Shown: in pieces, positions 16,416-23,873 of the stretch | Layout of the letters: each line of letters begins with the position of its first letter | Numbering within the stretch: position 1 is the stretch's first letter | NCBI RefSeq assembly: GCF_007827815.1 | Contig: NZ_VITH01000002.1 | Coordinates: 496,001-560,000 of the forward strand | Direction: 5' to 3' | From: Azospirillum brasilense | GTDB lineage: Bacteria; Pseudomonadota; Alphaproteobacteria; Azospirillales; Azospirillaceae | DNA: 64,000 nt | Program-made: the position numbers and the translations under genes | Notes under the pieces: generated by a model | What the model was told of the DNA's origin: nothing | Database searches by the model: none | The model's input: only the letters and a program-made list of their open reading frames with translations

Positions 16416-17612
16416 ATGCTGGCACTGCTGTCGAAGCCCACAAGTCCAGCGGTTGATTGGCCGGCGGTCGATTCGCCGGCGGTCGATTGGGACCGCCTGA
16501 GCCGGCGGATTCTGGACCAGGGTGCGCAGGCCTGCTGGGTGGTGGACAACGACCTGGTCATCGTCGGAGTCAACCCGGCGCTGTGCGCGCTGCTCGGCCG
16601 CCGGACCGTCGAGCTGGTCGGCACCCGCCTGCTGGCCCATGTGGCCGAGGACAGCCGGAGCGTCCTGGAACGGCAGGCGGCCATCCGCGGCCTCACCCCG
16701 CACCGCAGCTACGACGTCACGCTGATCCGCGCCGACGGGACGCCGCTTCGCACAATCTTCAACGATTCGCGGCTGGACGGCGAGGACGGCGGGGCGCCGC
16801 CGGGCTTCTGCATCTTCGTCACCGACATCACCCGCCACGTCGAGGAGGAGGCGCAGCGCGCCCGGCGGGTGGACCAGCTGGCGGACGCGGTCGCGCGCAT
16901 GAACCGCTTTCTGGGGCAGATCTGCCAGGAGCTGAAGGACCCGTTGAGCGCCATCCTCGGCGCCACGCAGATGATCTCCTCCGACGTCGCCTCCCCCGGT
17001 CCGGCGGACGGCGCATCCGGCCAGGGAACCGCGCATCTCGGCGCCTACGCGGCGCTGTGCAGCGACGCCGGTCGGCAGATGATGCGGACCATCGAGAATT
17101 TGTCGCTGTGGTCGCGCCTGCAACTGAATCAGGTGCCGCTCGATCTGCGGAGCTATGAGCTGGGCGGCCTGCTCCAGGACGTGCTGGAGGAGCTGGCGCC
17201 GCGCGCCCGCGCCCGTGACATCCTGATCGTCAACCGCATCGTCGCCACCCCGGTGCTGGGAGACCTGTCGGCGCTGAGCACCGTGCTGAAGCATCTGGTC
17301 GAGAACGCCGTGCGCTTCTCGCCCGCGGGAAGCATGGTCATGCTGTCGGCCGCGCCGGTGGACGGGCGGGTGGCCGTGCGGGTCCAGGACAACGGCCTGG
17401 GCATTCCGGAAGACCAGCAGCCCCATCTGTTCCGCATCGACCCGCACCACGCAGCACCCGGCGCCGATGGCGAGGTGGGGAGCGGCCTCGGCCTGCTGAT
17501 CTGCAAGGCGCTGGTCGATCGCATGGGGGGCGGCATCCGCGTGTTCAGCAAGCCGGGCGGCGGAACCGCCGTCACCGTGACCCTGAATCAGGGGCAACGC
17601 ACCGGATTGTAA
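16416..17612 (+). CDS. PAS histidine-kinase-like protein without the phospho-accepting His
   Basis: This 398-residue cytoplasmic protein has a PAS domain (about 25-145, starting ACWVVDNDLVIVGVNPALCALLG), a coiled linker, a HisKA-like region and an HATPase_c domain (about 285-395). The ATP lid motifs are intact: N-box HLVENAVRFSPAG, G1 DNGLGIPED and G2 GSGLGLLICKALVDRMGG. The H-box, however, reads RFLGQICQELKDPLSAI, with Gln where canonical kinases have the phosphorylated His in SHELRTPL. It may therefore bind ATP without autophosphorylating, or act as a heteropartner. The start at ATG 16416 follows GGGAGGGG. Residues 11-25 are three repeats of PAVDW/S encoded by a 15-bp tandem repeat. No response regulator lies nearby. 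Confidence 0.88.
   Translation: MLALLSKPTSPAVDWPAVDSPAVDWDRLSRRILDQGAQACWVVDNDLVIVGVNPALCALLGRRTVELVGTRLLAHVAEDSRSVLERQAAIRGLTPHRSYDVTLIRADGTPLRTIFNDSRLDGEDGGAPPGFCIFVTDITRHVEEEAQRARRVDQLADAVARMNRFLGQICQELKDPLSAILGATQMISSDVASPGPADGASGQGTAHLGAYAALCSDAGRQMMRTIENLSLWSRLQLNQVPLDLRSYELGGLLQDVLEELAPRARARDILIVNRIVATPVLGDLSALSTVLKHLVENAVRFSPAGSMVMLSAAPVDGRVAVRVQDNGLGIPEDQQPHLFRIDPHHAAPGADGEVGSGLGLLICKALVDRMGGGIRVFSKPGGGTAVTVTLNQGQRTGL
16446..16490 (+). repeat. 15-bp in-frame tandem repeat, three copies
   Basis: Three consecutive 15-bp units, of the type CCGGCGGTCGATTGG with a few substitutions, encode Pro-Ala-Val-Asp-Trp/Ser in the N-terminus of the PAS kinase-like protein. Confidence 0.9.
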
Positions 17613-18126
17613 CACCGGCGAACGGATGGGATGGCGAACAATTCCCGCCGGTGGGGGGAGGCGTCGCGGGATCGGGGTGCCCCGAGCGGAGAATCCGGAC
17701 CTTCAGTTGTCAACAGGGCACAGGCCCGCGCGAAATCGCCGCGTGGGTTGTCGAGCCGCAGAATCCAATTGACAGGCGTGAGCGCTGCAACACCCTCCGA
17801 AATCGGGAAAGGCAATGCATTTCAATGGTTTGTGTGACATGCCCAAAATATGGGCAAATCGCGCTATGGCCTTGTCCCGCTTGACTCGAATCGGCGAAAG
17901 CGGGGCCTTGTCAACACAGTTATCCACAGACTCTGTGGAGAGCCTACGCGGGAGGTGAGGGAGGCCTTTCCCGGCCCCTAACCTTTGGCGGGAGGCCCGG
18001 CCAATCAGAATAAGTACTTCAGATTTTAGGCGCCGCGCATTTTTGCCGCTATAGTGGTCGCGCCTCATCCCACCGTGTTGCTCCAATCCAACCGGCGCCG
18101 GGTGGGCAATGACGGGAGGAGTGCCC
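17613..18126. other. 514-bp non-coding spacer with palindromes and one DnaA-box match
   Basis: No convincing gene is seen. TTATCCACA at 17920-17928 matches the DnaA-box consensus exactly and overlaps a perfect palindrome, TCCACAGA-C-TCTGTGGA (17923-17939). TTGTCAACA occurs twice (17707-17715 and 17908-17916). A GCCCA-AAATA-TGGGC inverted repeat lies at 17841-17855. A TATAGT at 18050-18055 could be the -10 of the next gene, but its -35 is weak. The stretch is more AT-rich than its surroundings. A single DnaA box does not make an origin. Confidence 0.45.
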
Positions 18127-18453
18127 ATGCTGGATGTCTATGGGACGTCTTGCCCGGCGGCGCGTCCGCGGTGGTCATGGCGCGCGACGACCGGTGAAAC
18201 AGGCGGCCGGCGCGTGCCGGGATTTGTCGCTCCGGCTTTGGCGGCGGCGACGCTGTCCGCATTGATCCTTCATCTGCTGCTGACCCTGGGTGCCCATTTG
18301 GGTGGGGCCGACATGGCGGGGGCGCTGACGGTGGCGGCGGGGATGGCCGCGGTCCTGACGATCCTGCTGCCCTTCGCCCTGTTGAGCATCCGGCGGGCGC
18401 TGGACGCTCTGTCCGCCGGGCGGGAGCGGGGGATGGGCTCGCCTCACGGTTGA
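18127..18453 (+). CDS. Small two-helix membrane protein, hypothetical
   Basis: This is a 108-residue protein with two predicted membrane helices (about residues 35-57 and 65-90) separated by a short loop. The C-terminal tail RRALDALSAGRERG is basic and probably cytoplasmic. A GGAGGA (18115-18120) precedes ATG 18127, which I prefer to the ATG at 18109. No family was recognised. The gene stands alone behind the long spacer. Confidence 0.5.
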   Translation: MLDVYGTSCPAARPRWSWRATTGETGGRRVPGFVAPALAAATLSALILHLLLTLGAHLGGADMAGALTVAAGMAAVLTILLPFALLSIRRALDALSAGRERGMGSPHG

Positions 18454-18569
18454 AGCGCCGCACTCCGGGGAAATCCGTTCAGGGAAATCCCGGTTGCCCC
18501 CATTTGTAAGTCCGCGCATAAAGTGATGACGCCGTGGCGATGGACGGCGCTGTTCGGCGGGGGCTGTGC

Positions 18570-18935
18570 ATGGGGTTGTTCGATTTTCTGAAGGTGACCG
18601 TCAAGGATGAGAAGAAGGCGGCGCCGCGCCGGCCCAACGCGTCCGCCGGCCCGTCCAATGTCATCGAGTTCGACGGCAAGAGTTTTCCCTTGGCGGCGGT
18701 CAGCCACAAGGGCTTCGTGGCGACCGGCTTCGACGGGTCCCTGATCCCCAGCCAGACCGCAAGGATCACCGTGCGGATCGACGACGCCTGCGGCAAGTTC
18801 ACCTTCGCCGCCCCCGTGACCATCGAGGAGGTCAAGGGTGGCTCGGTGTCCGGCGCCTGGAACATGCTGCCGCCGGAGGTCGAGGCGACCATCCGCAAAT
18901 ACCTGCAGATCCGCAAGCAGAAGACCGGAAAGTAA
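18570..18935 (+). CDS. Hypothetical soluble protein, possibly PilZ-like
   Basis: This is a 121-residue protein. A short N-terminal helix MGLFDFLKVTVKDEKKAAP is followed by a predicted beta-rich domain running from NVIEFDGKSFPLAAVSHKGF to the C-terminal helix EVEATIRKYLQIRKQKTG. The strand pattern and ending recall PilZ-like beta barrels, but the canonical RxxxR and DxSxxG motifs are absent, so c-di-GMP binding cannot be claimed. A GTG at 18534 is an alternative start. A weak GGAAA...CGGTTG arrangement lies around 18457-18485. Confidence 0.5.
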   Translation: MGLFDFLKVTVKDEKKAAPRRPNASAGPSNVIEFDGKSFPLAAVSHKGFVATGFDGSLIPSQTARITVRIDDACGKFTFAAPVTIEEVKGGSVSGAWNMLPPEVEATIRKYLQIRKQKTGK

Positions 18936-18967
18936 GCGGTCGGCCCGGCGCCGGCCGTGGGCCCCGC

Positions 18968-20317
18968 TCAGTTGGCGGTGCGCAGCGGTGCGCCGCCGGC
19001 CTTTTCCCCAGCCTTCGCCCCGGCATTGACCCCAGCATTGACCCCAGCATTGACCAGGGTCGGCGCCATGGCCGTGGCCGGCGTGGCGATCCGGTGCATC
19101 CGCTCGATCCATTCCGACAGGGTGACGAACTCGCAGCCCTTGGCGCGCATCGCGGCGATCACGCGGGGCAGGGCGTTGAGGGTGGACGGGTAGGTGGAGT
19201 GCAGCAGCAGGACGCTGCCGGTTCCCGCCTCGGTCTTCACATGCTGCACGATGCGGTCCGGGTCACGGACCTGCCAGTCGCGGGTGTCCACCGTCCACAG
19301 CACCGGGCTCATGCTCTCCTCGCGGGCGATGGCCAGCAAATCCGGCGTGTAACGCCCGTAGGGCGGGCGGAACAGCACCGGGTTGGCGCCGAACCCGCGC
19401 AGGATGCGGTTGGCCTCGGCGATCTCGTGGCGCTGCGCCTCGGGGTCCATGGCGCGCAGGTCGGCGTGGGTCAGGCTGTGGTTGCCGATCTCGTGGCCGG
19501 CGGCGATGAAGTCGCGGATCACCTCGCCCTGGTTCTCGGCGACGCTGGCGACCGGGAAGTAGGTCGCGGGGATCTTCTCACGGTTCAGGACGTCCAGGAT
19601 TTGCCGGGTGACCACCCGGTGCGGCCCGTCGTCGAAGGTGAGGGCGCAGAGATTCCAGCCCTCCTCCTTGAGCGTCGCCGGCATGACGTCGAGCGCCGTG
19701 TCGGGGATCACCGCGCCCAGCCGGCCCTTGCGGCGCCCGGTCTTCTCGATGGCGGCCATGGTCCGGGCGGCTTCCGGCGGGTAGGTGATCGCGACGTCGG
19801 CCTTGCCGTCCCCGGCGGGTCCATCCCCGGCGGGGCGCGGCGTGGCGAGCGGCGCGCCGTCGGCGGGCGGCGCGGTCTCCGGGCCCCGGGAGGCTGTCGG
19901 CGGCGCCGTCTGGGGCGGCACCGGCGCAGGGGCCGCGTCGAGCACGAGGCAGCCGAACCCGGCACCGAGCATGCGGCGGCACAGCGCCGTCACGTCCAGC
20001 CCCAGGGGTGCGGTGGCCCGCAGAGCGACGCCCTCGCCCTGGCGCCGCGCGTCGAGCGGAACGACCGCCGGGCTGAGCCCGTCCGCCAGATCGGGGGAGC
20101 GGCGGCGCAGGCTGTCCCACGCCCACCAGGCATCCCCCTCCCGCTGAAAAAGGCCGAGCTGCAGCAGCGATGGCCCCTCCGCGGCGCGGGCCGCGCCATC
20201 CGGGAGGGCGAACAGCATTCCTGCGGCCAGCGGCAGCGCGAACAGGGAGGAGCGGAAGCGGCGCAGGCCCGTGAGGGGGAAGGACGTGAGGGGGCGTCCG
20301 TGTTCAGGCCGGTTCAC
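18968..20317 (-). CDS. SPOR-domain polysaccharide deacetylase (NodB family)
   Basis: This is a 449-residue secreted or periplasmic protein. A signal-peptide-like region (FALPLAAGMLFALPDGAARA) lies within the first 45 residues. A SPOR-like repeat follows (LLQLGLFQREGDAWWAWDSL to GFGCLVL), which would direct it to denuded septal peptidoglycan. After a Pro/Ala linker comes a complete NodB domain: TFDDGPH, GHEIGNHSLTHADL, RPPYGRYTPD, DTRDWQ and LLLHS. The likely activity is removal of acetyl groups from peptidoglycan or another amino-sugar polymer. The GTG at 20317 is preferred because GGAGGA sits seven bases before it. An upstream GTG at 20356 lacks a usable site. The C-terminal tail carries a repeated NAGV/NAGA motif. 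Confidence 0.88.
   Translation of the reverse strand: MNRPEHGRPLTSFPLTGLRRFRSSLFALPLAAGMLFALPDGAARAAEGPSLLQLGLFQREGDAWWAWDSLRRRSPDLADGLSPAVVPLDARRQGEGVALRATAPLGLDVTALCRRMLGAGFGCLVLDAAPAPVPPQTAPPTASRGPETAPPADGAPLATPRPAGDGPAGDGKADVAITYPPEAARTMAAIEKTGRRKGRLGAVIPDTALDVMPATLKEEGWNLCALTFDDGPHRVVTRQILDVLNREKIPATYFPVASVAENQGEVIRDFIAAGHEIGNHSLTHADLRAMDPEAQRHEIAEANRILRGFGANPVLFRPPYGRYTPDLLAIAREESMSPVLWTVDTRDWQVRDPDRIVQHVKTEAGTGSVLLLHSTYPSTLNALPRVIAAMRAKGCEFVTLSEWIERMHRIATPATAMAPTLVNAGVNAGVNAGAKAGEKAGGAPLRTAN
19023..19057 (-). repeat. 12-bp in-frame tandem repeat
   Basis: About three copies of GCATTGACCCCA (plus-strand reading) near the 3' end of the deacetylase gene encode the Asn-Ala-Gly-Val repeats of its tail. 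The first two copies are exact, and the third is nine bases long. Confidence 0.85.
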
Positions 20318-20423
20318 GCGTTTGTCCTCCGGATCGTCGCCTTCGTCGAATAGCACCCCTTCGGGATTAATTCAAACGGCGTGGTTTCCAATGGTTTCCC
20401 GGTTTCGCCCCTCCGTTGGGGGA

Positions 20424-20450
20424 GGAACCTTCCGTGTTCCGGCGCGGTTG
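20424..20450 (+). promoter_or_regulatory. EcfG-like promoter candidate for DUF2934-HPF genes
   Basis: GGAACC (20424-20429) and CGGTTG (20445-20450) are 15 bp apart, the same layout as at 8494-8520. The site is about 80 bp before the DUF2934 start. Confidence 0.6.
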
Positions 20451-20531
20451 TCCGGAAGCGCCCCGGTCGAAAGCCCCTCCCATGGAAGGGCACGGGAGGC
20501 GCGGAACGAGAACCGAAAGGAGGCAGCCCGG

Positions 20532-20825
20532 ATGGCGGATGATTTGGAAAGCCGGATCAGAGCGCGCGCTCACCAGATCTGGGAGCGCGAAGGCCGTCCG
20601 GAGGATCGCGCCGCGGATCATTGGACGCTGGCCCGAGAGGAAATCGCCATCGAGGACAATTACCGGGACACCCTGCGCCCGAACCCGGCCCGCGGCCCCG
20701 ACGACATCGCCGAGCGGACCGAGCCGGTGGAACCGGTGCTCAGCATGGAAAGCCAGGGCGAGATGCCGGGCATCGCCGATCAGGGCGAGGAGTTCCGCAT
20801 CCCCGGCCAAGCCCGCGATTCCTGA
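20532..20825 (+). CDS. DUF2934 domain small protein
   Basis: This is a 97-residue hydrophilic protein. Residues 5-45 (ESRIRARAHQIWEREGRPED to the AREEI helix) match the DUF2934 family, small bacterial proteins of unknown function often found with stress genes. The remainder is acidic and probably disordered. ATG 20532 follows an AGGAGG. It lies 52 bp upstream of the HPF-like gene and behind a putative ECF promoter, so the pair is probably expressed under general stress or in stationary phase. Confidence 0.85.
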   Translation: MADDLESRIRARAHQIWEREGRPEDRAADHWTLAREEIAIEDNYRDTLRPNPARGPDDIAERTEPVEPVLSMESQGEMPGIADQGEEFRIPGQARDS

Positions 20826-20877
20826 ACGCGGTCGGCGCCACGCCGCTTTCCTCACGTCGTGCTTGAAGAGGACCCCC

Positions 20878-21462
20878 ATGGACACGAACCTGGAAATCGC
20901 CTTCCACAACATGGACTCCCAGCCGGAGCTGGAGGCCTACATCCGCGAACGGGCGGAGAAGACGGAGAAGCTGTTCGACCGGCTGGTCGGCATGCGCGTC
21001 GCCGTGGAAGCCCAGCACCGCCAGCACAAGACCGGCAACGTCTTCGACGTCCACATTGAGCTGATGGTCCCGGGCCAGGACATCGTGGTCAGCCGCAAGC
21101 CGAACAAGGCGAAGGAGCGCTACGCCAACCCCGACGCCCGGACCTCGATCCGCGACGCCTTCGAAGCCGCGGAGCGGCAGTTGAAGGAATACAAGGAGAA
21201 GATGCGCCGCGACGTGAAGGTCCATGATCCGGAGCAGCCGGGCCGCGTCTCGCAGCTCAACCCGACCGAGGACCACGGTTTCATCACAACCAACACCGGA
21301 ACGCAGCTCTACTTCCACCGGAACAGCTGCCTGAACGTGGACATGGACCAGCTCAGGACCGGCGATCCCGTGAAGTATGTGGAGGCCACCGGCGACACCG
21401 GCCCGACCGCCTCGAAGGTCTGGCGGGCATCCGGGTCCGACACGGAATTGCGGGCCACCTGA
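20878..21462 (+). CDS. HPF/RaiA ribosome hibernation domain fused to a cold-shock domain
   Basis: This is a 194-residue protein. Residues 3-105 form an HPF/RaiA (sigma-54 modulation) domain: LEIAFHNMDSQPELEAYIRE, conserved basic residues in VVSRKPNKAKER and a helix ending in LKEYKEK. Residues 120-190 form a cold-shock-like OB fold (GRVSQLNPTEDHGFITTNTG, then LYFHRNSC). HPF domains sit in the decoding region of idle 70S ribosomes, and the OB module could add RNA binding. This is not the long-HPF architecture with its C-terminal dimerisation domain. ATG 20878 has AGAGGA upstream. It is followed by a strong terminator. Confidence 0.9.
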   Translation: MDTNLEIAFHNMDSQPELEAYIRERAEKTEKLFDRLVGMRVAVEAQHRQHKTGNVFDVHIELMVPGQDIVVSRKPNKAKERYANPDARTSIRDAFEAAERQLKEYKEKMRRDVKVHDPEQPGRVSQLNPTEDHGFITTNTGTQLYFHRNSCLNVDMDQLRTGDPVKYVEATGDTGPTASKVWRASGSDTELRAT

Positions 21463-21466
21463 CGAA

Positions 21467-21497
21467 GAAGCCCCCGCCAATCGACGGGGGCTTTTTT
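21467..21497. terminator. Rho-independent terminator, shared by convergent genes
   Basis: The stem AAGCCCCCG (21468-21476) pairs with CGGGGGCTT (21485-21493) around an eight-base loop and is followed by a T-run. It ends the HPF-CSD transcript. The leading A residues may also serve the L,D-transpeptidase gene from the other side. Confidence 0.85.
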
Positions 21498-21523
21498 TCT
21501 CAGGGGCGCTGTCTCTGTTTGGA

Positions 21524-22756
21524 TCAGGCGCCCTGGGCCGGGGGCATCGGCGTGGCCGAGCCGGGGCCGGTGGGGTCCGGTGCCGCGGCCGGAGCCGTGT
21601 CCTCGTTCAGGTCGTAGATGTCCGGATGCAGGCGGACGGCGTCGCGGTCGTCCACCGTCGCGGTCCAGTAGACGAAGCGCACCGGCACCGGCTGGGACAG
21701 CTTGATCCATTGCGGCTCCTGCCGGTCCAGCATGCGGTCGAGCCGCGCCGTCGAGACATGCTCGGTCGCCAGAAGCGCCTCGGCCATGCCGCGCGCGTCT
21801 TCAAGGCGCACGCAGCCGGAACTGACGGTGCGGATCTCGCGGTCGAACAGCCGAGGCTCGTTGGTGCCGTGCAGATAGATGTTGTAGGGGTTGGTCATGT
21901 TGAACCGGTAGCGGCCCAGCGCGTTGTGGTCGCCCGGCTGCTGGACGATCCGCACGCGGCGCGGCGAGACGTTGCTCCAGTCCACGACGGCGGGCTCCAC
22001 CGGGGCACCGTCCAGATAGACCACCGCGTTGGCGATGCCCGGCGTGCCCTTCGCCCGCAGAAGGGGCAGCTTGTCCTCCTTCAGGACGGTGGGCGGCACC
22101 GTCCAGGTCGGGTTGACGATCACATGCGTGATCTGGTCCTGGAGCAGCGGCGTCTCGCGCGACGGGCGACCGACGATGGAGCGCATGGTCAGCGCCTCCT
22201 CGCCGTCGCGGACCAGCGTGGTGGTCTGGCTGGGCAGGTTGACCAGGATCACGGTGTCCGGGGCGGTGTCGCGGAAGGCCCGCATGGACAGCGCGCTGCG
22301 CCGCATCTGGGCGGCGGCCTCCTGCGGGCTGCGGTCCAGCGCCACCCGTGTGCCGCCGCCGACCAGCCCGTCCACCTTCATGCGCTGGCTGAACTGGAAG
22401 GCTCGCACCGCGGTGTCCACCTCCTCGTCGAACAGGTCGCCGCGCCGCGCCGCATCGAGGAATCCCAACTCCGCCAGCCTCTGGGTCAGCCGTTCCACCC
22501 GTTCGCCGCTGCCGCCCCTCTTCAGGAGCGGCCCGGAGCCGATGCGGGTGATGGGGCGCTCCGGTTCGGTCTCCAGCACCGTCGCGGCGGCGTCGAGCCG
22601 GTCGGCCCAGCCGGTCAGCGTGTCGCGGTAGGGAGCCGCCTCCGCGCCGGCCCCTGTGGCGGCCGTTCCGGCGATCACGGACAGCGCCAGCGTCAGCGCG
22701 GCCAGGACCGGCGTCGGCCGGCGTCGTTGGTCGGTAAGCGTCTGGGGTGTGTGCAT
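21524..22756 (-). CDS. L,D-transpeptidase (YkuD) with peptidoglycan-binding domain
   Basis: This is a 410-residue exported protein. A signal peptide (about 15-41, ending EAA/APY) is followed by a PG_binding_1-like region around residues 75-140 (LTQRLAELGFLDAARRG, then AVRAFQFSQRMKVDGLVGGG). The YkuD catalytic domain spans about 165-335, with HGTNEP and the cysteine nucleophile in SSGCVRLEDA. It resembles the LdtD/YcbB group, which forms 3-3 cross-links. The C-terminus is an Ala/Pro-rich tail. The ATG at 22756 gives a normal signal sequence. Confidence 0.93.
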   Translation of the reverse strand: MHTPQTLTDQRRRPTPVLAALTLALSVIAGTAATGAGAEAAPYRDTLTGWADRLDAAATVLETEPERPITRIGSGPLLKRGGSGERVERLTQRLAELGFLDAARRGDLFDEEVDTAVRAFQFSQRMKVDGLVGGGTRVALDRSPQEAAAQMRRSALSMRAFRDTAPDTVILVNLPSQTTTLVRDGEEALTMRSIVGRPSRETPLLQDQITHVIVNPTWTVPPTVLKEDKLPLLRAKGTPGIANAVVYLDGAPVEPAVVDWSNVSPRRVRIVQQPGDHNALGRYRFNMTNPYNIYLHGTNEPRLFDREIRTVSSGCVRLEDARGMAEALLATEHVSTARLDRMLDRQEPQWIKLSQPVPVRFVYWTATVDDRDAVRLHPDIYDLNEDTAPAAAPDPTGPGSATPMPPAQGA

Positions 22757-23088
22757 GATGCGTCCTCGGCTGGCAGGAGGTCCGATCCCCTGTCCTTTCT
22801 ATCGAATGTAGTACGTGAAGCGCCATCCGGCGAGGCGGGGGCGGGCGTTCCGGGGGTCGGGAAATCGGCGTACGGCCTCCGGCCAGGGAGCAACCAATGC
22901 GGGTGAGAGCGCCGGAGGCGGATTTGTGACCGATTCGGGCCATTTTCGGGTTGATCCCGGTCAAGCCCTAGCCTATAGGGAATAGTCGTTCGCTATGACC
23001 ACAATATTTTGGTCCTATTCGAACAATCCCTAGGGGGCCGTCCGGCGCTGGAACGGTGCGGCCTGATCACCAAAATGCATAGGGAGTG
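22757..23088. other. Divergent spacer with nested inverted repeats
   Basis: This is the region between the divergent L,D-transpeptidase and DUF882 genes. No gene is seen. At 22977-23031 three inverted repeats are nested: AGGGA/TCCCT outermost, GAATAG/CTATTC in the middle, and GACCA/TGGTC around an AT-rich loop. This part is much more AT-rich than the rest and probably holds the promoters or an operator. Confidence 0.5.
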
Positions 23089-23685
23089 ATGCTTTTGGGG
23101 AGTGACGACCGTGCCGCGCCGATGAATGGGCGCGAGACTGGCCGCCGTGGGTTTCTGACCTTCGCCGCCGCGACCCTGACCGCCCTGGCCGTTCCGGTCC
23201 TGGTGCCCGCCGCGCCGGCCCTTGCGGCCCCCCTGGCCGGCGGCGTCCGCCGACTGGCCCTGCACAACATCAACACCAACGAACAATTCAGCGGCGTCTA
23301 TTGGGCCGACGGCGTCTATCGACCCGACGCGCTGAAGAAGCTGGACGTGCTGCTGCGCGACCACCGGGCCAAGCAGGTCGGCCGCTACGACCCCCGCCTG
23401 TTCGACGTGCTGGCCCGCCTGCACCAGACCCTGGACAGCGACGAGCCCTTCCGGGTCATCTGCGGCTACCGGTCGCGCCGCACCAACGCCATGGCCCGCC
23501 GCCGCTCGCGCGGGGTGGCGAAGGAAAGCTACCACACCCGCGGCATGGCCATCGACGTGATGCTGCCCGATGTCGAACTGAAGGCCATCGCCACCGCGGC
23601 CCGCGGCATGGAGGCCGGCGGCGTCGGCTATTACCCGCGCAGCGGCTTCGTGCACATCGACACCGGGCCGGTCCGCACCTGGTGA
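23089..23685 (+). CDS. DUF882 (peptidase M15-like) protein with Tat signal
   Basis: This is a 198-residue protein of the DUF882/YcbK family. It carries a twin-arginine signal (GRRGFLTFAAATLTALAVPV) cleaved near ALAAP. The mature part has the M15-type zinc-site regions RVICGYRSRRTNAMA, SYHTRGMAIDVML (His and Asp ligands) and SGFVHIDTGPVRTW (His ligand). It probably acts on periplasmic peptidoglycan peptides. The start is uncertain. ATG 23089 has AGGGAG very close in front, while ATG 23122 sits just before the Tat motif but lacks a ribosome site. It is divergent from the L,D-transpeptidase gene, so the two cell-wall enzymes may share control. Confidence 0.88.
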   Translation: MLLGSDDRAAPMNGRETGRRGFLTFAAATLTALAVPVLVPAAPALAAPLAGGVRRLALHNINTNEQFSGVYWADGVYRPDALKKLDVLLRDHRAKQVGRYDPRLFDVLARLHQTLDSDEPFRVICGYRSRRTNAMARRRSRGVAKESYHTRGMAIDVMLPDVELKAIATAARGMEAGGVGYYPRSGFVHIDTGPVRTW

Positions 23686-23799
23686 GGTCAGCGTTTGGCG
23701 ATGCCGGCCCCGTCCCGGGCCGGGAGCCTCGCCGCCGGCGTCATAGGCGGACTTGCCGTACGCCCCGTTCCGGGCGCCTGCCCAGTCGGTAGGCTCCCC

Positions 23800-23825
23800 G
23801 GAACCATGGCCCGACGCGCCGGTTG
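23800..23825 (+). promoter_or_regulatory. EcfG-like promoter candidate for the baeRF gene
   Basis: GGAACC (23800-23805) and CGGTTG (23820-23825) are spaced by 14 bp, one shorter than the two other copies. The site is 49 bp before the start codon. Confidence 0.55.
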
Positions 23826-23873
23826 CTCCCTTCGGAATTCCCCGAACGAGCAACACGGAGGGCGACGAAGGCG

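Noticed and set aside
17613..18126. Chromosomal replication origin
   Set aside because: Only one exact DnaA box is present, and there is no cluster of boxes, no dnaA/dnaN/hemE neighbourhood and no visible unwinding element. It is kept only as a low-interest spacer observation.
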